Shown: in pieces, positions 1 through 6,260 of the stretch
Numbering within the stretch: the stretch's first letter is position 1
How the letters are laid out: each line of letters begins with the position of its first letter
NCBI GenBank assembly: GCA_012521625.1
Contig: JAAYLY010000231.1
Span: forward strand, 1-7,123
DNA: 7,123 nt
Direction: 5' to 3'
Origin: Tissierellia bacterium
Lineage (GTDB): Bacteria > Bacillota > Clostridia > Tissierellales > Tissierellaceae
The notes under the pieces: generated by a model
Databases searched by the model: none
Seen by the model: only the letters and a program-made list of their open reading frames with translations
What the model was told of the DNA's origin: nothing
Position numbers and translations under genes: made by a program

Positions 1-123
1 ACTTACACACCCGAGGAAATTGGAGGGATGCTGTGGAGGGATATTCACTTATCATATTCGCTGAAACCCAGATTTATCAAGGTTTACAGCTTATACGAAA
101 AACCTTCACGCATTGGATTTTGA
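1..123 (+). CDS. C-terminal end of an unrecognised protein (5' partial)
   Basis: An open frame enters from the left edge and gives 40 residues ending in KPSRIGF before a TGA at 121-123. I do not recognise the family. The piece is fairly basic and aromatic (YSLKPRFIKVYSLYEKP), has no membrane segment and no motif I can name. Its codons (CCC, GAG, CTG, TCG, CGC) and roughly 41% G+C look slightly different from the A/T-rich genes that follow, which would fit an acquired element but is weak evidence over so few codons. The last codons and the stop lie within, or directly beside, the tRNA-Leu half on the opposite strand, so the natural C-terminus may have been set by the junction. It could also be a chance open frame; a start would have to be sought upstream of the window. 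Confidence 0.45.
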   Translation, partial: TYTPEEIGGMLWRDIHLSYSLKPRFIKVYSLYEKPSRIGF

Positions 124-124
124 G
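113..124. other. probable integration junction (att-like site) in the tRNA anticodon loop
   Basis: Similarity to tRNA-Leu is lost at about bases 115-116, only two bases past the anticodon loop. Tyrosine integrases of phages and integrative elements are known to use the anticodon loop as one of a few standard crossover sites in tRNA genes, so a sharp break here is what an attL or attR junction would look like. Only one side is visible. There is no integrase gene, no direct repeat and no second tRNA half in the window, so the call is inference. Confidence 0.5.
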
Positions 125-156
125 TCTGCCTCGTCTGCCAGTTCCGACACACCGGC
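116..156 (-). pseudogene. 5' half of a tRNA-Leu(CAA) gene, truncated after the anticodon loop
   Basis: Read on the minus strand from base 156, the sequence matches a leucine tRNA: acceptor strand GCCGGTG (156-150), TG at positions 8-9, a D-arm with TCG/CGA stem and the GGAACTGGCAGA loop typical of tRNA-Leu, then anticodon 5' stem GCAGA (129-125) and loop CTCAAAA (124-118) with anticodon CAA at 122-120. The 3' stem should read TCTGC but reads TCCAA, so pairing ends after two bases. No variable arm, T-arm or acceptor complement (CACCGGC) follows. A good promoter lies just upstream on the same strand, so this is probably the original gene position rather than a stray copy. It cannot give a working tRNA as it stands. 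The cell should carry an intact tRNA-Leu(CAA), or one rebuilt at the other end of an inserted element. Confidence 0.8.
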
Positions 157-163
157 TCATTCG

Positions 164-193
164 ATAATACTTATATTAACATAAAAATATCAA
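164..193 (-). promoter_or_regulatory. promoter reading toward the truncated tRNA-Leu(CAA)
   Basis: On the minus strand TTGATA (193-188) and TATTAT (169-164) are separated by 18 bases; each box differs from the sigma-A consensus at one position. The predicted transcript start falls at about 157, immediately ahead of the first tRNA base at 156, as is common for short-leader tRNA genes. The promoter now drives transcription across the junction and into the antisense strand of the partial gene at 1-123. Confidence 0.55.
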
Positions 194-219
194 ATAATCA
201 AGATTTTTATTAGACTTAG

Positions 220-248
220 TTTACTGAACTTTAATTTTAGGATATACT
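220..248 (+). promoter_or_regulatory. promoter of the polA operon
   Basis: TTTACT (220-225) and TATACT (243-248) are spaced by 17 bases and match the sigma-A consensus at four and five positions. Transcription would begin near 255 and give a leader of about 24 bases before polA. It lies back to back with the tRNA promoter. It is the only convincing promoter seen ahead of the four-gene run. Confidence 0.5.
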
Positions 249-278
249 AAAATGTATGAGCATATTTGAGGTGATAAG

Positions 279-2948
279 ATGAAAAAGGATAATTTGATGA
301 TAATAGATGGGAGTTCATTAATACACAGGGCATTTTATGCCTTGCCCTTATTAACTACTAAGGACGGTTTATATACCAATGGGATTTATGGTTTTTTAAC
401 TATGTTATTTAAAATTCAGGAAGAATATGATCCTAAATATATCTGCGTAGTTTTTGATAAAAAAGGGCCTACCTTTAGACATAAGGAATATAGCGAATAT
501 AAGGGCACTAGGCAGTCAACTCCTTCTGAATTGGCCGTTCAATTTCCTATTTTAAAGGAAATCCTTAAGACCATGAATATAGTAACCCTTGAAATGGATG
601 AGTATGAAGCTGATGATATAGCTGGTACCCTTGCTAAAAAGGGTGAGGAAGAAGGTCTAGAGGTTATTTTGGTTACAGGAGATAAGGATTATTTACAACT
701 AGCCAGCGACAAGGCCAAGGTATTGCTAACTAGGAGAGGTATAACCGAAATGGAAGAGTATGACAGGGCTAGGATTATTGAAGAATACGGCATAGAACCT
801 AGTCAATTTATCGATTTAAAGGGCCTAATGGGCGACAAATCCGACAACATACCAGGGGTACCAGGAGTAGGGGAAAAGACCGGATTAAAGTTGATAAAAC
901 AATTTGGTAATATTAAGAACATCTTTGAGAATATAGATGAAGTAAGTGGGAAGAAGTTAAAGGAGAATTTAATCGAAAATGAGAATATAGCTTATTTGAG
1001 TAAAAAGTTAAGTGAAATTATAACTAACGTGCCAGTTGAGGTTAGTATTGAAGAATTAAAGAAAGAAGAGCCCAACTGGGAAGAGCTATTAGCCCAATTT
1101 GAAGAATATGAGTTTAAGTCCTTAATAGATAAGATTCCTGGTGAATTTACAGAGAAGGGGGAAGTTATTAGGGATTATAAATACCAAATCATCAGTAAGG
1201 ATGGCTTTGAAGATTTAGTTAGTAAAATCAAAGAAGAGGCTAAATTTGCCTTTATGTTTTTAATCGATGGAAGGAATGTTATAGAAGATAGGGTTATTTC
1301 CCTGGGAATAAAAACAGAAAAAAGCCCTACCTATTATATAGATTTATCAAAGTATGAAGTTGAGTTTGTAGATAAGTTTAAGGGGTTATTTGAAGACCCT
1401 AATATAGAAAAAATTGGTCATAGTTTGAAGCAGGATATTACTATATTATTTAGATATGGAATAGAGATTAATAATTATACTTTTGATTCCATGATCGCAC
1501 AGTATCTAATAGATCCTAGCCAAAATGACTATTCCATAAATAAGTTAGGGGAAGAATACCTAAACTACTATGGTACTGACGAGGAAGCCTTATTAGGAAA
1601 GGGTAAGTCCAAGAAAACTTTTGGTGAGATCCCCTTAGAAGATAGGTGTAACTACCTGGCCTTTGCCTTAGATACGGTATTTTTATTAGAACCTATAATG
1701 ATAGAAAGAATTAAAGAGCTGGAAATGGAAGAGCTTTATTTTACAGTGGAACTGCCTTTGGTGGAAGTTCTAAGCAGCATGGAGTATATAGGTTTTAAGG
1801 TAGATGAAGGGGAATTAAAGGCCCTTGGAGAAAGGTATGATGCAGAAATTAAAAGCCTCACAGCTGATATCCATCAGCTGGCGGGAGAAGAGTTTAATAT
1901 CAACTCTCCAAAGCAATTAGGTGAGATTCTATTTGAAAAGCTTGAGCTTCCAGTAATTAAGAAAACTAAGACGGGTTATTCAACTAATGTTGATGTATTG
2001 GAAAGGTTGAAGAATAAGCATCCAATAATCGAAAAGATTTTAAGATATAGGTCAATTGTTAAGCTTAAGTCTACCTATATAGATGGTCTATTATCCTTAA
2101 TCAACAAGGAGACAGGTAGGATCCATTCCAACTTTAACCAAACCATTACAACTACTGGAAGGATCTCCAGTACAGAGCCCAACCTTCAAAATATACCTAT
2201 TAAGACTGAGGACGGTAGGTTAATTAGGAGGGCTTTTGTGGCCCAGGGTGATGACTATAAATTAATAGATGCGGACTATTCACAGATAGAATTAAGGGTT
2301 TTAGCCCATATTTCTCAAGATCCTAAGATGATAGAAGCCTTTATAAAAAATGAAGATATCCACACTAAAACTGCAGCCCAGGTTTTCCACATCCCAATGG
2401 AGGAAGTAACACCCAGCATTAGAAATAATGCAAAGGCTGTAAACTTTGGTATAGTTTATGGAATATCCGACTATGGGCTATCAAGGGATTTAAACATAAG
2501 CAGGCAGGAAGCTAAGGAATTTATAGATAAGTATCTTGAAAACTATGTGGGCGTAAAGGAGTTTATGACCAATATAGTAGAAGAGGGTAAGGAAAAGGGA
2601 TATGTTAGGACCCTACTAAATAGGCGAAGATATATACCAGAGCTTAGGGCTAAGAATTTTAATATCAGGTCCTTTGGGGAAAGGATTGCCCTTAATACAC
2701 CGATTCAGGGCAGTGCTGCTGACATTATAAAGATTGCCATGGTAAAGGTATATAAGACTTTGAAGGAGCATAATTTTAAGTCAAGGCTAATCTTACAAGT
2801 CCATGACGAACTTATAGTTGAAGCCCATATAGATGAAGTGGATAAGGTTAAAAATATCCTAAAGGATATAATGGAAAAGGCAGTTTCCTTAAGTATACCC
2901 TTGGTGGTAGACCTGAAGATTGGTGATAGCTGGTATGAAACACACTAA
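279..2948 (+). CDS. polA: DNA polymerase I
   Basis: This 889-residue protein is a full-length Pol I, which fills gaps and removes RNA primers during lagging-strand synthesis and excision repair. Residues 1-290 are the 5'-3' (FEN-like) nuclease: DGSS at 10-13, the acidic EADD stretch near 110, TGDKDY near 133-138, and GDKSDNIPGVPGVGEKT at 185-201. Residues about 300-500 are the 3'-5' exonuclease fold, but it looks dead: the DxE pair of motif I is replaced by Met326 and Leu328, and the motif III tyrosine by Ala461, although Asp386 and Asp465 remain. The polymerase domain is intact: motif A DYSQIELR with Asp666, motif B with Arg715, Lys719, Phe723 and Tyr727, and motif C HDE with Asp843. The ATG at 279 follows GAGGTGAT (268-275). 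It is the first gene of the operon and overlaps coaE by 14 bases. Confidence 0.98.
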   Translation: MKKDNLMIIDGSSLIHRAFYALPLLTTKDGLYTNGIYGFLTMLFKIQEEYDPKYICVVFDKKGPTFRHKEYSEYKGTRQSTPSELAVQFPILKEILKTMNIVTLEMDEYEADDIAGTLAKKGEEEGLEVILVTGDKDYLQLASDKAKVLLTRRGITEMEEYDRARIIEEYGIEPSQFIDLKGLMGDKSDNIPGVPGVGEKTGLKLIKQFGNIKNIFENIDEVSGKKLKENLIENENIAYLSKKLSEIITNVPVEVSIEELKKEEPNWEELLAQFEEYEFKSLIDKIPGEFTEKGEVIRDYKYQIISKDGFEDLVSKIKEEAKFAFMFLIDGRNVIEDRVISLGIKTEKSPTYYIDLSKYEVEFVDKFKGLFEDPNIEKIGHSLKQDITILFRYGIEINNYTFDSMIAQYLIDPSQNDYSINKLGEEYLNYYGTDEEALLGKGKSKKTFGEIPLEDRCNYLAFALDTVFLLEPIMIERIKELEMEELYFTVELPLVEVLSSMEYIGFKVDEGELKALGERYDAEIKSLTADIHQLAGEEFNINSPKQLGEILFEKLELPVIKKTKTGYSTNVDVLERLKNKHPIIEKILRYRSIVKLKSTYIDGLLSLINKETGRIHSNFNQTITTTGRISSTEPNLQNIPIKTEDGRLIRRAFVAQGDDYKLIDADYSQIELRVLAHISQDPKMIEAFIKNEDIHTKTAAQVFHIPMEEVTPSIRNNAKAVNFGIVYGISDYGLSRDLNISRQEAKEFIDKYLENYVGVKEFMTNIVEEGKEKGYVRTLLNRRRYIPELRAKNFNIRSFGERIALNTPIQGSAADIIKIAMVKVYKTLKEHNFKSRLILQVHDELIVEAHIDEVDKVKNILKDIMEKAVSLSIPLVVDLKIGDSWYETH
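2922..2927 (+). promoter_or_regulatory. coaE ribosome binding site inside polA
   Basis: GGTGAT, part of the GGAGGTGATC complement to the 16S rRNA tail, sits 7 bases ahead of the ATG at 2935. This supports the ATG over the in-frame TTG at 2920, which has no comparable site. The site lies within the last codons of polA, so the two genes are probably translationally coupled. Confidence 0.5.
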
Positions 2949-3552
2949 CTGTAAGATTATAGGGATTACCGGTGGAATTTCCACTGGTAAGTCCACTGCG
3001 TCAAAGATCATACAGAAGAAGGGATTTGCTGTCATAGATGCGGATTTAATTGCCAGGGAAGTAGTGGAGGTTGGCAAGCCAGCCTATAAAGAACTTATTA
3101 AGTATTTTGGAGAAGGGATCCTAAGGGAAGATGGTAGTATTGATCGAAAAAAACTAGGGGACACGGTCTTTAATGATGTAAGGCTTTTAAATAAATTAAA
3201 CTCCATTCTCCATCCCTATATATATGAAGAAATGAAGTTGGAGATGGAAAAATACTGTGGTAGGGATGGGCTAGTCTTCCTGGATATTCCCCTCCTATAC
3301 GAAAAATACCATGAATTAAATGACAATGGTATAATCTTTGATGAAGTCTGGCTGGTCTATGCAGATGAGGAAGTCCAGCTAAAACGCTTGATGGAAAGAA
3401 ATAATTTAAATAAGGAAGAAGCCATGGCTAGGATAAGGGCCCAGCTACCCCTAGAGGAAAAGAAGAGAATAGCCACTAGGCTTATAGATAACAATAAGGA
3501 TATTAATTACTTAAAAAAACAAGTGGAAGAGTTGTTGAGGGGACTGAGCTAA
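2935..3552 (+). CDS. coaE: dephospho-CoA kinase
   Basis: The product (205 residues) phosphorylates the ribose 3'-hydroxyl of dephospho-CoA with ATP, the last step of coenzyme A synthesis, in the cytoplasm. Family marks appear in order: P-loop GGISTGKST at 13-21 (the usual GSGK is STGK, as in several Firmicutes), substrate-binding DAD at 35-37, HP at 93-94, DIPLLYE at 117-123, the lid region with RAQLPLEEK at 168-176, and the closing IDNN at 184-187. Length is normal for the family. I chose the ATG at 2935, 14 bases inside polA, because GGTGAT precedes it; an in-frame TTG at 2920 would add only five residues. polA-coaE adjacency is common in Firmicutes, sometimes with the DNA glycosylase gene mutM between them, which is absent here. 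Sixteen bases separate it from the next gene. Confidence 0.96.
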   Translation: MKHTNCKIIGITGGISTGKSTASKIIQKKGFAVIDADLIAREVVEVGKPAYKELIKYFGEGILREDGSIDRKKLGDTVFNDVRLLNKLNSILHPYIYEEMKLEMEKYCGRDGLVFLDIPLLYEKYHELNDNGIIFDEVWLVYADEEVQLKRLMERNNLNKEEAMARIRAQLPLEEKKRIATRLIDNNKDINYLKKQVEELLRGLS

Positions 3553-3556
3553 TTGT

Positions 3557-3562
3557 GGAGGG
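3557..3562 (+). promoter_or_regulatory. ribosome binding site setting a TTG start
   Basis: GGAGGG lies 6 bases ahead of the TTG at 3569. This strong, well-spaced site and the lack of any in-frame ATG before the membrane segment decide the TTG start of the transglycosylase gene. Confidence 0.75.
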
Positions 3563-3568
3563 ATATTA

Positions 3569-4237
3569 TTGTATCGTAGACGGAAAAGAAAGAGAAGATT
3601 GCTAACTAAAGTTTTAACCTTTTTAATCATCCTAGTAGGCCTTATGTCAATAATATCCATATTGTTTCCACTTGAATATATGGATTATATTGTCAAGTAC
3701 GCTGAAGAATATGGTGTGGATCCCCTATTGGTATCTGCTATTATCAATGTAGAAAGCAGATATGACAAGGATGCTGTTTCTCCAAAGAATGCCAGGGGAT
3801 TGATGCAGATTGGTCCGACTACAGGTAAGTGGGCTGCTGAAGAGTTAAATATTGAAAATTATAATGAGAATATACTCTTCATTCCTGAGATCAATATTAG
3901 GATTGGTATATGGTATTTGTCTAAGTTGGAAAGTGAGTTTGGTGACAATTTAGACCTTATTCTTGCTGCCTATAATGCAGGAAGCGGTAATGTTCAGAAA
4001 TGGAGGTTGGACTCCTTATATTCTAAGGATGGGATAAATCTTGATAGGATACCCTTCAAGGAAACTGCAGAATACTTGGTAAAGGTAAAGGGCAACCTTA
4101 AAATATATAACCTTATATATAATAATAGACTGACCAAGTCAGAAAGATTTGGAAGTAAGTATATAGAATTTATGGGTATTTTAAGGAATTATTTATTGGA
4201 GCTATCTAACATATACGATAAAGGTGATCTAATATGA
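3569..4237 (+). CDS. membrane-anchored lytic transglycosylase (SLT domain)
   Basis: This 222-residue protein should cleave the MurNAc-GlcNAc bond of peptidoglycan, leaving 1,6-anhydro ends, on the outer face of the membrane. It opens with eight basic residues in a row (positions 3-10), then a single hydrophobic segment at about 12-33, giving an N-in signal anchor. The rest is a Slt70/MltE-type catalytic domain: catalytic Glu62 in NVESRYD, the ARGLMQIGP motif at 75-83, a conserved IRIGIWYL helix at 110-117, and AYNAG at 134-138. It is close in size to the short Slt-like proteins found beside coaE in Clostridia. Translation starts at TTG 3569, and its stop overlaps the next gene's start (ATGA). 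Its role could be wall remodelling in growth or sporulation; the sequence does not say which. Confidence 0.93.
   Translation: MYRRRKRKRRLLTKVLTFLIILVGLMSIISILFPLEYMDYIVKYAEEYGVDPLLVSAIINVESRYDKDAVSPKNARGLMQIGPTTGKWAAEELNIENYNENILFIPEINIRIGIWYLSKLESEFGDNLDLILAAYNAGSGNVQKWRLDSLYSKDGINLDRIPFKETAEYLVKVKGNLKIYNLIYNNRLTKSERFGSKYIEFMGILRNYLLELSNIYDKGDLI
4221..4229 (+). promoter_or_regulatory. ribosome binding site for the lipoprotein gene within the transglycosylase gene
   Basis: AAGGTGATC at 4221-4229 matches the 16S tail complement and sits 4 bases before the ATG at 4234. That ATG shares bases with the TGA at 4235-4237, so ribosomes ending the upstream gene could restart here. Confidence 0.65.
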
Positions 4238-5949
4238 TATGGAAGAAAAGCTTAATAATCATATTGATAATTTCTCTTTTAATGACATCTTGTGGACAAG
4301 TAGATATTCCTAATACTAGTGTAGATAGTAGTAATGAGATAGAGGAATTAACCCCAGTAGAAGGTGGGGAAATAATAGTACCCCTAACCAACTTAAATAC
4401 CCTTAACCCCTTACTTACTACTAATCTCTATTACTATTATTTCAGCAAGCTGATATACGAAGGTCTCTTTGACTTTGATGATAATCTAAATGTCATACCT
4501 AAACTAGCTAAGGATTATACTATCCTAAATGGGGGCAGGACCGTATCCATAGAGCTTAGGGATGGTATTAAATGGCATGATGGGGAAGATTTTACGGCAG
4601 AAGATGTGGCCTTTACCATAGATGTAATCAAATATGCTAAGAGGGAAAGTATCTATGGAAGTGTAATAGAGGAAAATTTAGGCTTAGGACAGGCAGTAAA
4701 CTTTAATTCAGTAATTAATACAAAGATTATTAATAATAGGGCTATTGAAATAAATTTTGATAAGCCCTATCTAAACAACCTAGAGATCCTAACATTTCCT
4801 ATAATACCCAAACACCACTTTATTGCTAAGGGTTCAAATGCTATAGTCAAGGCATTAGAAATAGATGATTATATTCCAATAGGTACTGGTCCCTATAAAT
4901 TCGACTCTTATGAGAAGAATAAAACTATCAAGCTTAGCAGAAACACGGACTACTGGAATGGCAGTCCTTTTATTCAACAGGTCATTGGTAAGGTATTAGA
5001 TGATGAAAAATTAATACTAACCGCCTTTGAAACTGGCCAGATAAATATGGCAACGACCCTGGGGGTAGATTGGGATAAGTACAAGCAAAACTCAAGAATT
5101 AAGGTATTAGAATTCATTTCACCTAACCATGAATTTTTAGCCTTTAATTATAATAATCCCCTACTATCTGGTGAGCTTGGACTGGCAATTAGAAAGGCCA
5201 TCTACTATGGCATTAACCGACAAGATATTATCCATAAGGTTTATCTGGGACACGGTACTCAAATTGATATTCCCCTTCATCCTGACTCCTACCTGATATC
5301 CGATAAGGCCTTCAGTTATGGATTTAATAAGGAAAAGGCTATTGAGATTTTAGAAGAAGCAGGATTTAAGGACCTAGATGATGATGGTATACTAGAGGGG
5401 GAAGATGGAAAAAAACTAAAACTTAGGCTATTGACCAACCCTAACAACAGCTATAGAAGATTGGTCAGTGACCTAATTAAGGAACACCTTAAGGATATTG
5501 GAATGAAAATAATCTTAGACTTTGATACCAAGTATGTAAAGGACTATGATGGGGAAGAACAGGAGGCTCTTTGGCAAGAATTTATTACCAGACTAAATAG
5601 AGGGGATTATGATATAGTTTTAATGGGATGGCAATCCTCTATAATACCTAATCTATTTCCATATTTCCACAGCAGTATGATAGATAGTGGAAAGAATGTC
5701 ATAAAGTTTCAGGATCAAGAATTGGACCAAATATTAACTAACACCCTAATTAACCAATCTAGGGATTTAAAGCCTGATTTATATGAAAGTTTACAGGAGT
5801 ATATGGTGGAAAATATACCCTATGTTGGGCTATATTTTATAAATAAGGGCTTACTAGTAGATACCAAGATAAAGGGAGACTTAAATCCCAATTTCAATAA
5901 TATATATAATGGAATAGAAAATTGTTTCGTTAAAGAAAAAAATGACTAA
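4234..5949 (+). CDS. ABC transporter substrate-binding lipoprotein, family 5 (peptide/oligopeptide type)
   Basis: The 571-residue product resembles OppA/DppA-type binding proteins that catch peptides (or nickel, or wall peptides) outside the cell. Residues 1-19 form a lipoprotein signal with lipobox LMTSC and Cys20 as the lipidated residue; Met at -3 is unusual. An acidic, Ser/Thr-rich linker follows. The family-5 fold is clear from GGEIIVPL and LNPLL, through KWHDGEDFTAEDV (from residue 113), GTGPYKF (217-223) and DYWNG, to the loop DLDDDGILE at 380-388, and on to an MGWQSS segment. Length is typical. No permease or ATPase gene is adjacent, so it is an orphan here and may feed a transporter encoded elsewhere. 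Its four-base overlap with the transglycosylase gene hints at a shared task such as capture of muropeptides, which is inference only. It is the last gene of the operon. Confidence 0.93.
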   Translation: MIWKKSLIIILIISLLMTSCGQVDIPNTSVDSSNEIEELTPVEGGEIIVPLTNLNTLNPLLTTNLYYYYFSKLIYEGLFDFDDNLNVIPKLAKDYTILNGGRTVSIELRDGIKWHDGEDFTAEDVAFTIDVIKYAKRESIYGSVIEENLGLGQAVNFNSVINTKIINNRAIEINFDKPYLNNLEILTFPIIPKHHFIAKGSNAIVKALEIDDYIPIGTGPYKFDSYEKNKTIKLSRNTDYWNGSPFIQQVIGKVLDDEKLILTAFETGQINMATTLGVDWDKYKQNSRIKVLEFISPNHEFLAFNYNNPLLSGELGLAIRKAIYYGINRQDIIHKVYLGHGTQIDIPLHPDSYLISDKAFSYGFNKEKAIEILEEAGFKDLDDDGILEGEDGKKLKLRLLTNPNNSYRRLVSDLIKEHLKDIGMKIILDFDTKYVKDYDGEEQEALWQEFITRLNRGDYDIVLMGWQSSIIPNLFPYFHSSMIDSGKNVIKFQDQELDQILTNTLINQSRDLKPDLYESLQEYMVENIPYVGLYFINKGLLVDTKIKGDLNPNFNNIYNGIENCFVKEKND

Positions 5950-6018
5950 CTTATTAGCATATTATTTAATAATAATGGGTGGTTTTAATAAAATTGGTTA
6001 ATTTGTTAATATCTTGAC

Positions 6019-6046
6019 TTGCAAAAATATATGTAAAGTTTATAAT
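6019..6046 (+). promoter_or_regulatory. promoter for tRNA-Leu(GAG)
   Basis: A perfect TATAAT at 6041-6046 is preceded 16 bases earlier by TTGCAA (6019-6024), a four-of-six match to the -35 box. A better-looking TTGACT at 6014-6019 is too far off (21 bases). The start would lie near 6053, leaving a leader of about 50 bases for RNase P to remove. No strong terminator separates this promoter from the lipoprotein gene, so some read-through from upstream is possible. Confidence 0.5.
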
Positions 6047-6102
6047 TATATTGTATGATAAATTTTTATCTAGTTATTTGTTTATAATTTAATTTAAAAA
6101 GA

Positions 6103-6188
6103 GCAGGGGTGGCGGAACAGGTAGACGCACCATCTTGAGGGGGTGGCGGTGAACAACCGTGAGGGTTCGAGTCCCTTCCCCTGCACCA
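6103..6188 (+). tRNA. tRNA-Leu (anticodon GAG), CCA encoded
   Basis: The 86-base cloverleaf is complete: acceptor GCAGGGG (6103-6109) pairs with CCCCTGC (6178-6184), the D-stem GCG pairs with CGC, and anticodon stem CCATC pairs with GGTGG around loop TTGAGGG. The anticodon GAG is at 6137-6139 and reads CUC and CUU. A long variable arm with CGG/CCG stem marks the leucine class. The T-arm carries GGTTCGAGTCC. The discriminator A at 6185 and CCA at 6186-6188 are in the DNA. It is a different isoacceptor from the broken tRNA-Leu(CAA) at the window start. Confidence 0.96.
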
Positions 6189-6210
6189 TTTTAAATTAAG
6201 CTAATTTTAG

Positions 6211-6228
6211 CAAGTTGTATACTTTTTT
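6211..6228 (+). terminator. weak candidate terminator after tRNA-Leu
   Basis: AAGT and ACTT can form a 4-bp stem around TGTAT, followed directly by a run of T to 6228. The stem is short and A/T-rich, so this is only a possible end for the tRNA transcript; no better hairpin with a T-run is seen between the tRNA and the next promoter. Confidence 0.2.
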
Positions 6229-6242
6229 AACAATAAATGTTA
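6228..6242. repeat. inverted repeat overlapping the rnf -10 box
   Basis: TAACA and TGTTA are exact complements separated by ATAAA, and two further outer bases can pair after one mismatch. The right arm runs into the TATAAT box, where a bound protein would block RNA polymerase. It resembles a repressor operator but does not fit the Rex consensus (TTGTTAA, four bases, TTAACAA), whose arms are in the opposite order. In such A/T-rich DNA it may be chance. Confidence 0.25.
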
Positions 6243-6246
6243 TAAT
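6238..6246 (+). promoter_or_regulatory. extended -10 promoter of the rnf operon
   Basis: TGT directly followed by TATAAT (6241-6246) makes an extended -10 element with a consensus hexamer. No good -35 box is present at 16-18 bases (the nearest, TTGTAT at 6215, is 20 bases away), which the extended -10 may offset. Transcription would start near 6253 and leave a leader of about 74 bases before rnfC. Confidence 0.5.
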
Positions 6247-6260
6247 GTTTTTTGGTACAC

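Noticed and set aside
32..45. Fourteen-base exact repeat, TGTGGAGGGATATT, also at 3554-3567
   Set aside because: The second copy is the ribosome binding site of the transglycosylase gene; the first lies inside the partial coding frame. Purine-rich matches of this length can arise by chance and no longer similarity surrounds them.
1..122. A group I intron interrupting the tRNA-Leu anticodon loop
   Set aside because: Such introns exist in cyanobacterial tRNA-Leu(UAA), but tRNA identity here continues past the loop into positions 39-40, no intron core is recognisable in the 115 bases available, and a reading frame runs on the opposite strand. The 3' exon cannot be examined.
2920..2934. Earlier TTG start for coaE
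   Set aside because: It would add five residues with no family match and no good ribosome binding site; the ATG at 2935 has GGTGAT 7 bases upstream.
2889..3077. Minus-strand open frame of 62 codons
   Set aside because: It lies wholly opposite the end of polA and the start of coaE, has no family features and no ribosome binding site I can support; it is a shadow of the coding strand.
4206..4391. Minus-strand open frame of 61 codons
   Set aside because: It is antisense to the transglycosylase-lipoprotein junction, where both plus-strand genes are secure, and shows no recognisable protein features.
5957..5974. A/T palindrome after the lipoprotein gene as a terminator
   Set aside because: The possible stem is short and wholly A/T, and no run of T follows, so termination there is not supported.
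6103..6188. Intact tRNA-Leu as the restored copy of the broken tRNA
   Set aside because: Its anticodon is GAG and its acceptor and D-stems differ from the CAA fragment, so it is a separate gene.
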